In this document: positions 47,386 through 56,472 of the stretch, piece by piece
Position numbering within the stretch: position 1 is the first letter of the stretch
Layout: every line of letters starts with the position of its first letter
Assembly: GCF_030651745.1 (NCBI RefSeq)
Contig: NZ_JAUSCC010000025.1
Location: 1 to 64,000, forward strand
Length of the DNA: 64,000 bases
Origin: Methylophaga sp.
Lineage (GTDB): Bacteria; Pseudomonadota; Gammaproteobacteria; Nitrosococcales; Methylophagaceae
Direction of reading: 5' to 3'
The notes under the pieces: generated by a model
What the model was told of the DNA's origin: nothing
Seen by the model: the letters and a program-made list of their open reading frames with translations, nothing else
The model's database searches: none
Program-made: the position numbers and the translations under genes

Positions 47386-49137
47386 TCAGCGATTACTTAG
47401 CCAGAGACTCTGATAGGGGGACAGCTGAATTTCACTTTGCCATGAGTCGATGGCATCGCCACTGATAAGATCGTGCCAATCATCTGTGGCAACCAGATTA
47501 AGATCGGCAATGCGAAGTGTTTGATATTGATCACTGATATTAAATATACAGAATATGCTTTGCTGACGGTCAATACTTTGTCGCCAAAAGCCAAATAAAG
47601 TATCGCCTAGCTGCAAAGTGTATTGTGTTGCATTGGGGTGAAAAGCAGGTTGTTGCATGCGAAGCTTAATGAGATCGGTGAGTTTTTGATACACCATCGA
47701 ATGGTTATTAGCAGGGTGTTTTAATGCAGCCCGGATCGTTGCATCATCCCATTGATGGCGATTAATTGCGCGATTGTGTTGCTGCTGTTTTAGCCGCTGA
47801 TAATCATTACCGGTGGCTAATAAGCTATGAATATAAATACCGGGAATACCTTCAAGAGCCAACATGACTGCATGGGCACAAACGAACCGAACTTGCTGCC
47901 ATTGGTCGGGGCCTTTTACGGTTCCCTGCAGGGCATCAAACAATGAAATATTTATCTCATATGGTTTTTTGATGTTGTTCTCAGCAGCACGCCAGGAAAT
48001 TTCACCACCAAAGCCCTGCATAGTTGAAATCAGTGCAGCAGTTTCACTATCCGTAAGCAGACCTTCGGCGGGACGTAGACCAATGCCGTCATGTGAGGCG
48101 ATAAAATTAAAATAAGCCGTACCATTTTGAGCTGGCGGCATGCTCATTAACCATTGTCTTAAATAGCGACAATTCCCTGTTAACAAAGTATTTAATAACA
48201 GTGGTGGTAGCGAGAAGTTATAGATCCAGTGTGCTTCATTGGCATTGCCGAAATAGCTGAGATTTTCCCGATTCGGAATATTGGTTTCGGTAATGATTAC
48301 CGAATCGCTTTGAGCTTGCTCTATCAATAAACGCAGCAATCTGACCAACTCATGGGTTTGAGGTAAGTTCAGACAATTGGTGCCTGCCTGTTTCCACAAA
48401 AATGCAACAGCATCAAGGCGAAACAGCCGTATTCCCTGATCCAGATAAAACCGAACAATCTTTACAAAGGTTTTAAGTACTTCGATATTACGAAAATCAA
48501 AATCCACTTGTTCATGGCTGAAGGTACACCAGACATGTTTAATACCCTGGGCGGTTTCGGTTTCACGTAACAGTGGTGTGGTTCTCGGACGCACCACTAA
48601 TGATGTCGGGGTATCTGCCTCACAAGTGAAAAAATAATCGTGGCCTTCACCCTCACCAGCGATAAAATTCTGAAACCATTGGCTACTGCTTGAACCATGG
48701 TTAATCACTAAATCTGCCATCAGGCGGTAATCTTTTGCGATGGCATTGATATCTGACCATTGCCCCAATTCCGGATTGACTTGAAAAAAGTCCTTCACTG
48801 CAAAACCATCATCACTGCAAAAAGGAAAAAATGGCAGGATATGCACTGTATTAATGCAGTCGGCAAAATAATCATCCACAAACCGTTTGAGCGTCTGTAA
48901 CGGGGCTTCGTCTTTTTTCAGTACGCTATTACCGTAAGTAATCATGGCGATATCATTAGACTGCCATTTATTTTGATACGGTTGAGGAGCCTGTGCTTCG
49001 GGACTGACTTGCATAATGTCCAATAACTCGCTGGCTAAGGCAGACAGGGTTTGGGAGTCCTGAATTTCACCATAAACCGTCGTTAGATGATAAAGCACAT
49101 TCTGGTAAACAGCTGGGCGTTCGGGTGTTTGTGTCAT
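47386..49137 (-). CDS. Glucosylglycerate phosphorylase (GH13_18)
   Basis: This 583-residue enzyme of the sucrose-phosphorylase-like GH13 subfamily 18 has its nucleophile D242 in FRLDAVAFLWK and acid/base E284 in ITETNIPN. The neighbouring gpgS makes glucosylglycerate the likely substrate, cleaved with phosphate to glucose-1-phosphate and glycerate. Sucrose phosphorylase activity cannot be excluded by sequence alone. It lies 9 bp downstream of gpgS. Confidence 0.85.
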   Translation of the reverse strand: MTQTPERPAVYQNVLYHLTTVYGEIQDSQTLSALASELLDIMQVSPEAQAPQPYQNKWQSNDIAMITYGNSVLKKDEAPLQTLKRFVDDYFADCINTVHILPFFPFCSDDGFAVKDFFQVNPELGQWSDINAIAKDYRLMADLVINHGSSSSQWFQNFIAGEGEGHDYFFTCEADTPTSLVVRPRTTPLLRETETAQGIKHVWCTFSHEQVDFDFRNIEVLKTFVKIVRFYLDQGIRLFRLDAVAFLWKQAGTNCLNLPQTHELVRLLRLLIEQAQSDSVIITETNIPNRENLSYFGNANEAHWIYNFSLPPLLLNTLLTGNCRYLRQWLMSMPPAQNGTAYFNFIASHDGIGLRPAEGLLTDSETAALISTMQGFGGEISWRAAENNIKKPYEINISLFDALQGTVKGPDQWQQVRFVCAHAVMLALEGIPGIYIHSLLATGNDYQRLKQQQHNRAINRHQWDDATIRAALKHPANNHSMVYQKLTDLIKLRMQQPAFHPNATQYTLQLGDTLFGFWRQSIDRQQSIFCIFNISDQYQTLRIADLNLVATDDWHDLISGDAIDSWQSEIQLSPYQSLWLSNR

Positions 49138-49146
49138 AACTATCCC

Positions 49147-50370
49147 TTACGCAGAATATTCCAGATAATCATCTTCCACCGCCTGATAGATCCGTTCGAA
49201 AATATCCGGTAAGGCACTTTGGACCCGATTCCAACTGGGAATAAAAGGTGTTTCCATCGGGTTATCCAGAAAAACCTGTCCAGCATCCATAATGTTTCGG
49301 GCAAACATTTCTACCGAAGCTTCTTCCTGGTGGATATCAAATTTCAAACCATTCATTACAGCATCATTACGATAGGTTTCCACAAAATCCAATGCGATTC
49401 GATAATAGGTGGCTTTAATACTACGAAAATGCTCAGGGCTGAAGACAGTACCTTTGGTGGCGAGTTTACGGAACAGTGCTTTGGAAATATCTACTGACAT
49501 TTTCGATAAACCGCCTTGCTGATCATCGGTAGAAAGATCCTGATGTTTGTGATCGTAAATATCGGCAATATCTACCTGACATAAGCGATTGTTGGCATAG
49601 TTTCGATGCATTTCGGACAGTACACCGATTTCCAATCCCCAGTCACTGGGAATACGAATATCACTCAACACATCACGGCGGAAGGAAAACTCCCCGGCTA
49701 ATGAATAACGAAAACTATCCATATAATCCAGATAATCACTCGGTCCCATTACCGCCTTGAGCGCTCTTAAAAGGGGTGTGATTAACAAACGGTTCACCCG
49801 TCCGTTTAATTTGCCACCTGAAACCCGGGCGTAATAACCTTTGCAAAATTCATAATTAAACATGGGATTGGCGACTGGATAGATCAGTCGGGCCAATAAC
49901 TCGGTGTTGTAAGTGACAATGTCACAATCATGTAAAGCAATCGATTCCGCTTTACCTGAGGCTAAAATATATCCCATGCAGTACCAGACATTACGTCCTT
50001 TTCCTGCTTGATGTGGTGCCAGATTCAAAGCCTGTAATTCGGCATCAATCGCTCGTAACCGAGGCCCGTCATGCCACATAATCCGGTGATGCTGTGGTAA
50101 ATCACTAAAGAAACCTACCGCGTGTTTAAACTCATCCGCATTAGCTCTATCTAAACCAATAACAATTTCTGATAAATACGGAACAGTTTTTAATTGTTGA
50201 ACAATGGCGGGCAGGGCCTCACCTTGCAGTTCTGAAAATAGAGAAGGCAACAATAAGCCCATCGGGCGTTGCTGACTGAACTGCACCAGATCCTGTTCCA
50301 AATCTGCCAAGTGTCTATGCGTCAGATTGTGTAATGTTGTGATAATACCGTTTTGATGAAAGTCTGCCAT
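49147..50370 (-). CDS. gpgS: Glucosyl-3-phosphoglycerate synthase GpgS
   Basis: This 407-residue GT81 glycosyltransferase transfers glucose from an NDP-glucose donor to 3-phosphoglycerate. The metal-binding DCD motif lies at 148-150 (ALHDCDIV), with GKGRNVWYCMGY just before and SGGKLNGRVNRLL after. It lies 15 bp downstream of the kinase/phosphatase fusion. The product is the direct precursor of the compatible solute glucosylglycerate. Confidence 0.92.
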   Translation of the reverse strand: MADFHQNGIITTLHNLTHRHLADLEQDLVQFSQQRPMGLLLPSLFSELQGEALPAIVQQLKTVPYLSEIVIGLDRANADEFKHAVGFFSDLPQHHRIMWHDGPRLRAIDAELQALNLAPHQAGKGRNVWYCMGYILASGKAESIALHDCDIVTYNTELLARLIYPVANPMFNYEFCKGYYARVSGGKLNGRVNRLLITPLLRALKAVMGPSDYLDYMDSFRYSLAGEFSFRRDVLSDIRIPSDWGLEIGVLSEMHRNYANNRLCQVDIADIYDHKHQDLSTDDQQGGLSKMSVDISKALFRKLATKGTVFSPEHFRSIKATYYRIALDFVETYRNDAVMNGLKFDIHQEEASVEMFARNIMDAGQVFLDNPMETPFIPSWNRVQSALPDIFERIYQAVEDDYLEYSA

Positions 50371-50385
50371 GGGAGCCCTTTATTA

Positions 50386-52149
50386 TTAATGCACTACTGC
50401 TGTGCCTAGGTGGAGCTGCTGTAAGACTTGCTGGACACCTTCCGCCCAACCGCGGGGACCACAATGTGCTGCCTGCATCACATCATGGTGACGTTTTAAA
50501 GATGGCAACGCATTAACTGGAGAAGGAATCAATAAAGCCATATCGGCTGTTTCCAGCATGGCGACATCGTTCTGACTATCGCCAATGGCCAAACTGGTAA
50601 AACGTTTGTCTGGGCAGAAATGTTCATAAATCCGTTTGAGCCATTGAATAGCTTTGCCTTTATCGCATTGACCCGAGACATGCAGAAAACGTCCACCTAT
50701 CAATACATGAGCACCACGTTTACGTACTTCTTCGATAAATTGTTTCTGCTTGCGAGGATTGCCATGCCAAGCCAAGGCTTCACCATATTGCCTTCGCGCA
50801 GCACGAGCTGCAGCATGTACATCCAAACCAGTCATGGCGATGATGCCATCGATACCTGCTTGAGCAAATGTTGTGAAATCATCGTTGAACAATGGTTCCA
50901 CCGAATTGATAATGGATTGCCAATGGGAGCGGGGTTGAACAAATTCCTTTATCCAATATTTACCACTGGTTTTAGTGTCTGGAGGTTGATTGGGAAAATA
51001 ATTCACTGGAATAAACACCGCCGCACCATTTTCACAGATAAAAGGATGCGGGTTTTCCAGTGACTCACTTATCTGTTCAATTTCTGATTGGGTTTTGCTG
51101 CTGACAGGAATAAGCGGAATTTGCAGTTGTTTAAGTTTTGCCAATACGGGATCGGCTTCATCATGACGATAATTATGGTGATCCAGCAGACTGCCATCCA
51201 GATCGGTAAACACCAGCAGCGAGGCTTTTGGGCACGATGCGGGAGCTATAAATTGTTTAGGACGTTTCAAAGCCACGATATCTCTTTCCATATTGAGTTC
51301 AAAAACATAATCCATTTGTTCGGGAAGTGAATCCAGACAGTGCTGTGTGACACGTTGGTAATATTGAATAAACCGTGCGATCTCATCTGCATTCATAATT
51401 TTGTTTTCAGTTGAACTGACTACTTTCTGCAGTTTTTCTTCCTGCTCGAGCCGCCAGTCATAGATGCATTCAAAATTAGGTGCTTTGAGCATGATCCAGC
51501 TATCAACTCTTTGGAATAATGCTGGATATTCCTGCTCAAGTTTTTGATTCACAAAGCGTCGCCAGTAAGCATCTGGATCTTCACTTTGTTCCAGTGCGTT
51601 AATTGGGGTGGTCAACACCTCATCAGGTTGTGGGCAGGCCCCCATGCACCAGCCTTCCAATACAATAAATTTTGGGGCGTTTTCTAACACTGGCCATTGA
51701 TCAATAGGAAAACGGTCATCATGGGCTTTATCAAAACGCGGTATCGCAATATTTTTTCGTTCTGAAAGTAGTTTATCCAGGATTGATAATGCCAGTTCAA
51801 CATCATGGGTTCCTGGTACACCGCGAGTGGCTAATAAGGGATGAACCGTATTGGCCAGCTCGACTCGTTGTTGATGAGTGAGATAGAAATCATCCAAGGA
51901 CAAAGCGATCGCAGACTGATGGTGTTGGGTGGTCAGTAGATGGACTAAACATTCAGCTAAAGTGCTTTTGCCAGAGCCCTGCGCACCATGGATACCGATG
52001 ATTATGGGGCGTTTTGCTTTCTTTTGGTGCAAAACCAGTTCTTTAGCCATATCGGCAAACCAATCATCAATTTGTTTTGCATATTTAGCTGAGAGCTGAT
52101 GCTCGCTCAGAAAAGTCTGAATGTTTGTAGAGGGATTGACCATCACCAT
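50386..52149 (-). CDS. Fusion: glycerate 3-kinase and glucosyl-3-phosphoglycerate phosphatase
   Basis: This 587-residue protein joins two enzymes. Residues about 1-295 form a P-loop kinase of the GLYK type (Walker A GAQGSGKS, 55-62) that would phosphorylate D-glycerate to 3-phosphoglycerate. Residues about 310-587 form a HAD-IIB phosphatase with nucleophile D316 in FTDLDGSLLD and a later IGDSQND, as in mannosyl/glucosyl-phosphoglycerate phosphatases. The start at 52149 has a GGAA site; a longer frame to 52281 adds an unconvincing N-terminus. As first gene of the operon it supplies and later dephosphorylates the GpgS substrates. Confidence 0.88.
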   Translation of the reverse strand: MVMVNPSTNIQTFLSEHQLSAKYAKQIDDWFADMAKELVLHQKKAKRPIIIGIHGAQGSGKSTLAECLVHLLTTQHHQSAIALSLDDFYLTHQQRVELANTVHPLLATRGVPGTHDVELALSILDKLLSERKNIAIPRFDKAHDDRFPIDQWPVLENAPKFIVLEGWCMGACPQPDEVLTTPINALEQSEDPDAYWRRFVNQKLEQEYPALFQRVDSWIMLKAPNFECIYDWRLEQEEKLQKVVSSTENKIMNADEIARFIQYYQRVTQHCLDSLPEQMDYVFELNMERDIVALKRPKQFIAPASCPKASLLVFTDLDGSLLDHHNYRHDEADPVLAKLKQLQIPLIPVSSKTQSEIEQISESLENPHPFICENGAAVFIPVNYFPNQPPDTKTSGKYWIKEFVQPRSHWQSIINSVEPLFNDDFTTFAQAGIDGIIAMTGLDVHAAARAARRQYGEALAWHGNPRKQKQFIEEVRKRGAHVLIGGRFLHVSGQCDKGKAIQWLKRIYEHFCPDKRFTSLAIGDSQNDVAMLETADMALLIPSPVNALPSLKRHHDVMQAAHCGPRGWAEGVQQVLQQLHLGTAVVH

Positions 52150-52435
52150 TGCCTGTTCCAATCGATATTGAAATAGCCTGACGCAAGTTTCATACCGGTA
52201 TAGTGAAAAACTCCAGAGAGCTTTGTTTACACGATAGTTACTCGTGTGCTGGATTGACTGGATTGGCTTAGAAAAATCCACAGGAATGTCGTATGAAGAT
52301 TAAACCGTAGAATTTAGAGAGTGAGAATGGATTGGAAAGAAGTGCTTTTTTCACAGGGACTGTTCTGATGGGAAAAATTTACATGGCATTGGATTCTGTT
52401 GAGAACCCGCCTTAACCATTCAACAAAAACAACGC

Positions 52436-52465
52436 AAAAAAAAGGGTAAACCCGAAGGTTTACCC
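52436..52465 (-). terminator. Orphan leftward terminator (sRNA or leader)
   Basis: On the minus strand a 9-bp stem GGGTAAACC/GGTTTACCC with a TTCG loop is followed by eight T residues. No recognised gene ends here. It lies about 290 bp upstream of the glucosylglycerate operon, in a 580-bp stretch (52150-52727) without a convincing gene. A 12-codon frame (52498-52460) ends inside the hairpin. Confidence 0.85.
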
Positions 52466-52727
52466 AAAGCTCAGCACGCAGCGAGAGAGAACGAACATGC
52501 ACTGAAGAAAACTACAATTGTGTTATTGCAGGAACAATGCCAAAAAAATAAATCATTACAAAACAGTTGTTTATAGTTTTTGTGGGATGGGGGCTTGAGT
52601 CTTTCGCACCACAAAACAGCAGCTTTGCACCTCAGCAGCGCATTAAATTGGTTGTTAACAGAATTTTTCGAGCTTTTAGGTTGGTCGAAAAGCCAATACA
52701 ACTTTTTTAACGAGTCATCGAAAAATA

Positions 52728-53093
52728 ATGAACATCAATATTGGTACAGTACTTTTAGTGTTTTCGGCGACTTTATGGGCTGCAGATATGCAGAGTCCAC
52801 AGAGCTTAATCACTGATTGTTATCAGGAATGGCAGAGTAGGGGATGGACATTAGGTGAAGATCAGCGCCTTGCTGATGAGGTTGAAAACTTCCGTAATGG
52901 AATTATCAGGATTTGCGAGGTGCGGGCAGAATTGTTTTTGCAAGGTGAAAATATTTCCCCTTATATCCAGGGCCGTCTTCGAGATTTGGCACCTTATATT
53001 TTTACGGCTGATAAAGAGGATATTAAACAACGGATCCTGATGGTCAATGGCCAAATGTCCTATCCCGGAGCTTCAGACTTTTTATCAGAATAA
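52728..53093 (+). CDS. Small exported protein of unknown function
   Basis: This 121-residue product has a plausible signal peptide (INIGTVLLVFSATLWA, cleavage near residue 18) and a mature helical, acidic domain with two cysteines (DCYQEW and RICEVR). No family was recognised. The ribosome binding site is poor, and the gene is followed by 155 bp without clear signals before the PQQ-repeat lipoprotein gene. Confidence 0.55.
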   Translation: MNINIGTVLLVFSATLWAADMQSPQSLITDCYQEWQSRGWTLGEDQRLADEVENFRNGIIRICEVRAELFLQGENISPYIQGRLRDLAPYIFTADKEDIKQRILMVNGQMSYPGASDFLSE

Positions 53094-53248
53094 TTAATGT
53101 ATCTCTTCGGGTATGATTAAAAAAGAAAGCCAGATGCTTAGATACCAAAAACAGTATTAATGTGGAAAAATCTCTGCTTTCAGGACGATGTTAAAGCAAG
53201 ATTGTCCTGGCCAAGGCTACATACTTTACTAATTAAAAATCGTAGACA

Positions 53249-54370
53249 ATGAATCAATATCCATTATTTAAACTCAGCAAAGCAGCTTGTGGACTATTCT
53301 TTCTGGTCGCTATAACTGGTTGTTCAGAGAAAACTGATACTGAATCTTCAGCCATGTTTAGAGCTGATTTACATCGTAGTGGTGATTTTCTTACCCAAGG
53401 CCCACAGCAAAAACCTGAAGTTGTATGGCGCTATCATGCGGATGTTGGAGCGTCATCATCACCTATTAGTAGTGGTAACTTAGTGTTTTCAGGCAGGTTT
53501 GACGGCTTGATGTTGGCATTAAATAAAAGGACTGGCCAAGTGCAATGGCAGTTTGCTACTCAGGGTGGACTTTTTTCAACGCCAGCGGTTGCAGAAGAGC
53601 AGTTAGTATTTGGCAGTGATGATAAAAATATTTATGCCTTGAATAAGTTTACCGGCAGTTTCTTGTGGGCATTTGAAACCCAAGACAGAGTGTTTGCCTC
53701 ACCTTTAATTGCCAAAGGTACGGTATTTATCGGCAGCCTTGATCACAACTTCTATGCAATTGATCGGCATAGTGGCGAACTCAAATGGCATATTGAAACA
53801 CAAGGGCAGGTCGATTCATCAGCTGCTATACATAATGATCAATTATATTTTGGTAGTGATGATGGTTCTTTGTATGCAGTCTCCATTAACGGCGAACTGT
53901 TATGGACCTTGGATACTGGAGCTGCCATTGATGCATCGCCGGTTATTTCTCCAGCAGACAATATGCTCTATGTCGGTAATGATGCAGGAGTGTTGTTTGC
54001 AATTGATCTCGAATCCGGTAAGCCAGTATGGACGTTTGAGTCTGGCTCCAGATTGTTTGCTTCACCGGGGTTAAAAGATCAGCAGATTATTTTTGCAGCC
54101 ACAGATGGCCGGGTATTTTCTTTAAACAAGGAAAGTGGTGAACCTTTTTGGCAGTTTGACGCTCAAGCCGTTTTATTTTCATCACCTGCACTAGCCGGTG
54201 AACAGGTTTATATAGGTTCAATGGATGGTTATCTATATGCGATTGATATAAATAATGGTGAGCAAATATGGCGATTTGATTCCGGTTGGGCCATATTTGC
54301 TTCACCATTTGTCGATAATGGAACGCTTTATATCAGTAGCGATGATGGCGATTTATTCGCGTTACGCTGA
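53249..54370 (+). CDS. PQQ-like beta-propeller lipoprotein
   Basis: This 373-residue protein has a lipobox ITGC with C25 and seven or eight repeats of the form ASP...G.LY.GS.DG.LYAID..TG...W.F, the PQQ-enzyme/BamB-type propeller. It lacks dehydrogenase cofactor motifs, so a scaffold or binding role at the outer membrane is more likely than catalysis. True bamB normally lies next to der/hisS, so this is probably a separate paralogue. Its end overlaps galU copy 2 by 9 bp. Confidence 0.85.
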   Translation: MNQYPLFKLSKAACGLFFLVAITGCSEKTDTESSAMFRADLHRSGDFLTQGPQQKPEVVWRYHADVGASSSPISSGNLVFSGRFDGLMLALNKRTGQVQWQFATQGGLFSTPAVAEEQLVFGSDDKNIYALNKFTGSFLWAFETQDRVFASPLIAKGTVFIGSLDHNFYAIDRHSGELKWHIETQGQVDSSAAIHNDQLYFGSDDGSLYAVSINGELLWTLDTGAAIDASPVISPADNMLYVGNDAGVLFAIDLESGKPVWTFESGSRLFASPGLKDQQIIFAATDGRVFSLNKESGEPFWQFDAQAVLFSSPALAGEQVYIGSMDGYLYAIDINNGEQIWRFDSGWAIFASPFVDNGTLYISSDDGDLFALR

Positions 54371-55219
54371 TTTATTCAGATGTTCGTGTTCGTAATAATA
54401 GTTGGTGGCTTCTACAAAACCTTCAACGCTACCGCAGTCGAAACGACGGCCTTTGAACTTAACTGCTAAGACTAATCGATCTTGTGCCATCAAACGCAAA
54501 GCATCAGTGATCTGGATTTCACCATTGGTACCTGGTTTGGTTTTACGTAGATATTCAAAAATTTCAGGCGTTAAAATATAGCGGCCAATAATTGCCAGGT
54601 TGCTCGGCGCTTCTTCTGGCTTGGGTTTTTCTACCATGTCTTTGATTTGATAAATGCCAGGGGCGATTTCATCACCGGAAATAACTCCATAGCTGTGTGT
54701 TTCTTCGGCTGGTACTTCTTCAATGGCCACAATGCTGCATTGATAACGTTCATATAGAGCAATTAATTGGCTAAGTGCACGATCGCCACCTTCATCAGGT
54801 TTGGCACATAAATCATCCGCGAGGATGACTGCAAAAGGTTCATCGCCAATCATCGGTTCGCCAGTCAGGATGGCATGGCCAAGCCCTAACATGTCGCGTT
54901 GGCGCATAAATACAAATTCACAGTTATCCATCAGATAACGAATGTCATCGAGAAATTTTTCTTTTGGAGTGCCTTTAATTTGATGCTCAAGCTCAAAACT
55001 GGTATCAAAGTGATCTGCAATCGCTCGTTTACCACGACCGGTAATAAAGCCTACTTGAGTTATTCCTGCCTCCATGGCTTCTTCAACACCATATTGAATC
55101 AATGGTTTACTAACTATTGGCAACATTTCTTTTGGCATGGCTTTGGTAGCTGGCAAAAAACGCGTGCCATATCCTGCTGCTGGAAATAAACATTTTCTTA
55201 TAAGACTTTTTACAGCCAT
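54362..55219 (-). CDS. galU: UTP-glucose-1-phosphate uridylyltransferase GalU (copy 2)
   Basis: This 285-residue paralogue of the 46509 gene has the same start motif (GYGTRFLPATKAMPKEMLP) and MVEKPKPEEAPSNLA. ATG 55219 has an AAGGA site and is preferred to 55237. It is divergent from galE at the edge of the polysaccharide locus, so it probably supplies UDP-glucose for exopolysaccharide. Confidence 0.94.
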   Translation of the reverse strand: MAVKSLIRKCLFPAAGYGTRFLPATKAMPKEMLPIVSKPLIQYGVEEAMEAGITQVGFITGRGKRAIADHFDTSFELEHQIKGTPKEKFLDDIRYLMDNCEFVFMRQRDMLGLGHAILTGEPMIGDEPFAVILADDLCAKPDEGGDRALSQLIALYERYQCSIVAIEEVPAEETHSYGVISGDEIAPGIYQIKDMVEKPKPEEAPSNLAIIGRYILTPEIFEYLRKTKPGTNGEIQITDALRLMAQDRLVLAVKFKGRRFDCGSVEGFVEATNYYYEHEHLNKSA

Positions 55220-55475
55220 TGACGAGATCCTTATCAAACTGTTGTAGAAAAAAGTGATGACGTTAAGCTAAAGTAATTGCCTGTGAAGTTCAAGAACAGG
55301 CTAAACAAACATTTTAGATTTAGTCACCTTTGGACTGATATATTGTAATCATTCAACATTACTATTTAATTTCGTTTTACAGAAATCTCCAAATTTAAAT
55401 ACTCGGGTTAATGACGACATTGAAATTTGCGTGAGCGAATAGCGATGATTTTATGTGAGACAAGGAAAGTAATAA

Positions 55476-56456
55476 ATGAAAGTTTTAGTTCTTGGTGGAG
55501 CCGGTTATATCGGTTCACATATTTGTAAAGCCCTTGCGTTGATGAACCATGAGACTGTTGTTTTAGATAATCTAAGCACAGGCCATCGTGAAGCAGTGCG
55601 TTGGAGTCGCTTTATTGAGGCAGATATTCTTGATTCAACTGCGCTTATAAATATACTACAAAATGAAGGCCCGTTTGATTTGATAATGCATTTCTGTGCT
55701 AAGTCATTGGTGGGTGAGTCAGTACAAAATCCAGCACTTTATTATCGAAATAATGTGGTCGGTACCTTGAATTTGCTGGATGCCATGGTGGCAACTAAAC
55801 ATGATAAGTTGGTATTTTCATCAACTGCTGCGGTTTTCGGAATGCCGGAAAAAGACTTGATAGATGAACAACATAACCGATTACCAATTAATCCTTATGG
55901 CCAATCTAAAAAAATAATTGAAGAGGTATTGGGTGACTACCATCAGGCTTATGGTATAAAGTCGGTTGCATTACGCTATTTTAATGCCTGCGGTGCTGAT
56001 CCCGATGGTGAAATTGGCGAACGTCACGAACCCGAAACACATTTAATTCCAAATATTCTTAAATCTGCCATTGCGGGCAAGAGCTCAGAATTGAAGGTGT
56101 TTGGTGATAATTATCCAACACCCGATGGGACCTGTATTCGGGATTATATTCATGTAAACGATTTGGCTTCAGCACATATTCTGGCTGGCGAATATTTACA
56201 GGGTAATAATGGTGCGTTTGCATTTAACCTTGGAAACGGCAGTGGCTTCAGTGTTTTTCAAGTGATTGAAGCCGCTAGGAAAGTTATCAAACAGGATATT
56301 GTATTTTCAATTGAGGCCCCAAGAGTGGGAGATCCTCCTATTCTAGTTGCTGATTCAGCCAAAGCAAAACAGGTTCTTGGTTGGCAACCAACTTATAGAG
56401 ATATTGAGTCAATCATTGCTACGGCCTGGACGTGGCATCAAAACGAACGGTTTTAG
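55476..56456 (+). CDS. galE: UDP-glucose 4-epimerase GalE
   Basis: This 326-residue short-chain dehydrogenase-type epimerase interconverts UDP-glucose and UDP-galactose. The NAD-binding GGAGYIG is at 7-13 and the catalytic Y141/K145 pair lies in NPYGQSKK. It begins the rightward exopolysaccharide gene run; the 256-bp gap to galU copy 2 should hold both promoters, but none stands out. Confidence 0.95.
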   Translation: MKVLVLGGAGYIGSHICKALALMNHETVVLDNLSTGHREAVRWSRFIEADILDSTALINILQNEGPFDLIMHFCAKSLVGESVQNPALYYRNNVVGTLNLLDAMVATKHDKLVFSSTAAVFGMPEKDLIDEQHNRLPINPYGQSKKIIEEVLGDYHQAYGIKSVALRYFNACGADPDGEIGERHEPETHLIPNILKSAIAGKSSELKVFGDNYPTPDGTCIRDYIHVNDLASAHILAGEYLQGNNGAFAFNLGNGSGFSVFQVIEAARKVIKQDIVFSIEAPRVGDPPILVADSAKAKQVLGWQPTYRDIESIIATAWTWHQNERF

Positions 56457-56472
56457 TTAAGGATAGCTTGAG

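Noticed and set aside
52471..52701. 76-codon leftward frame in the gap before the exported protein
   Set aside because: No ribosome binding site and no family resemblance; composition looks random.
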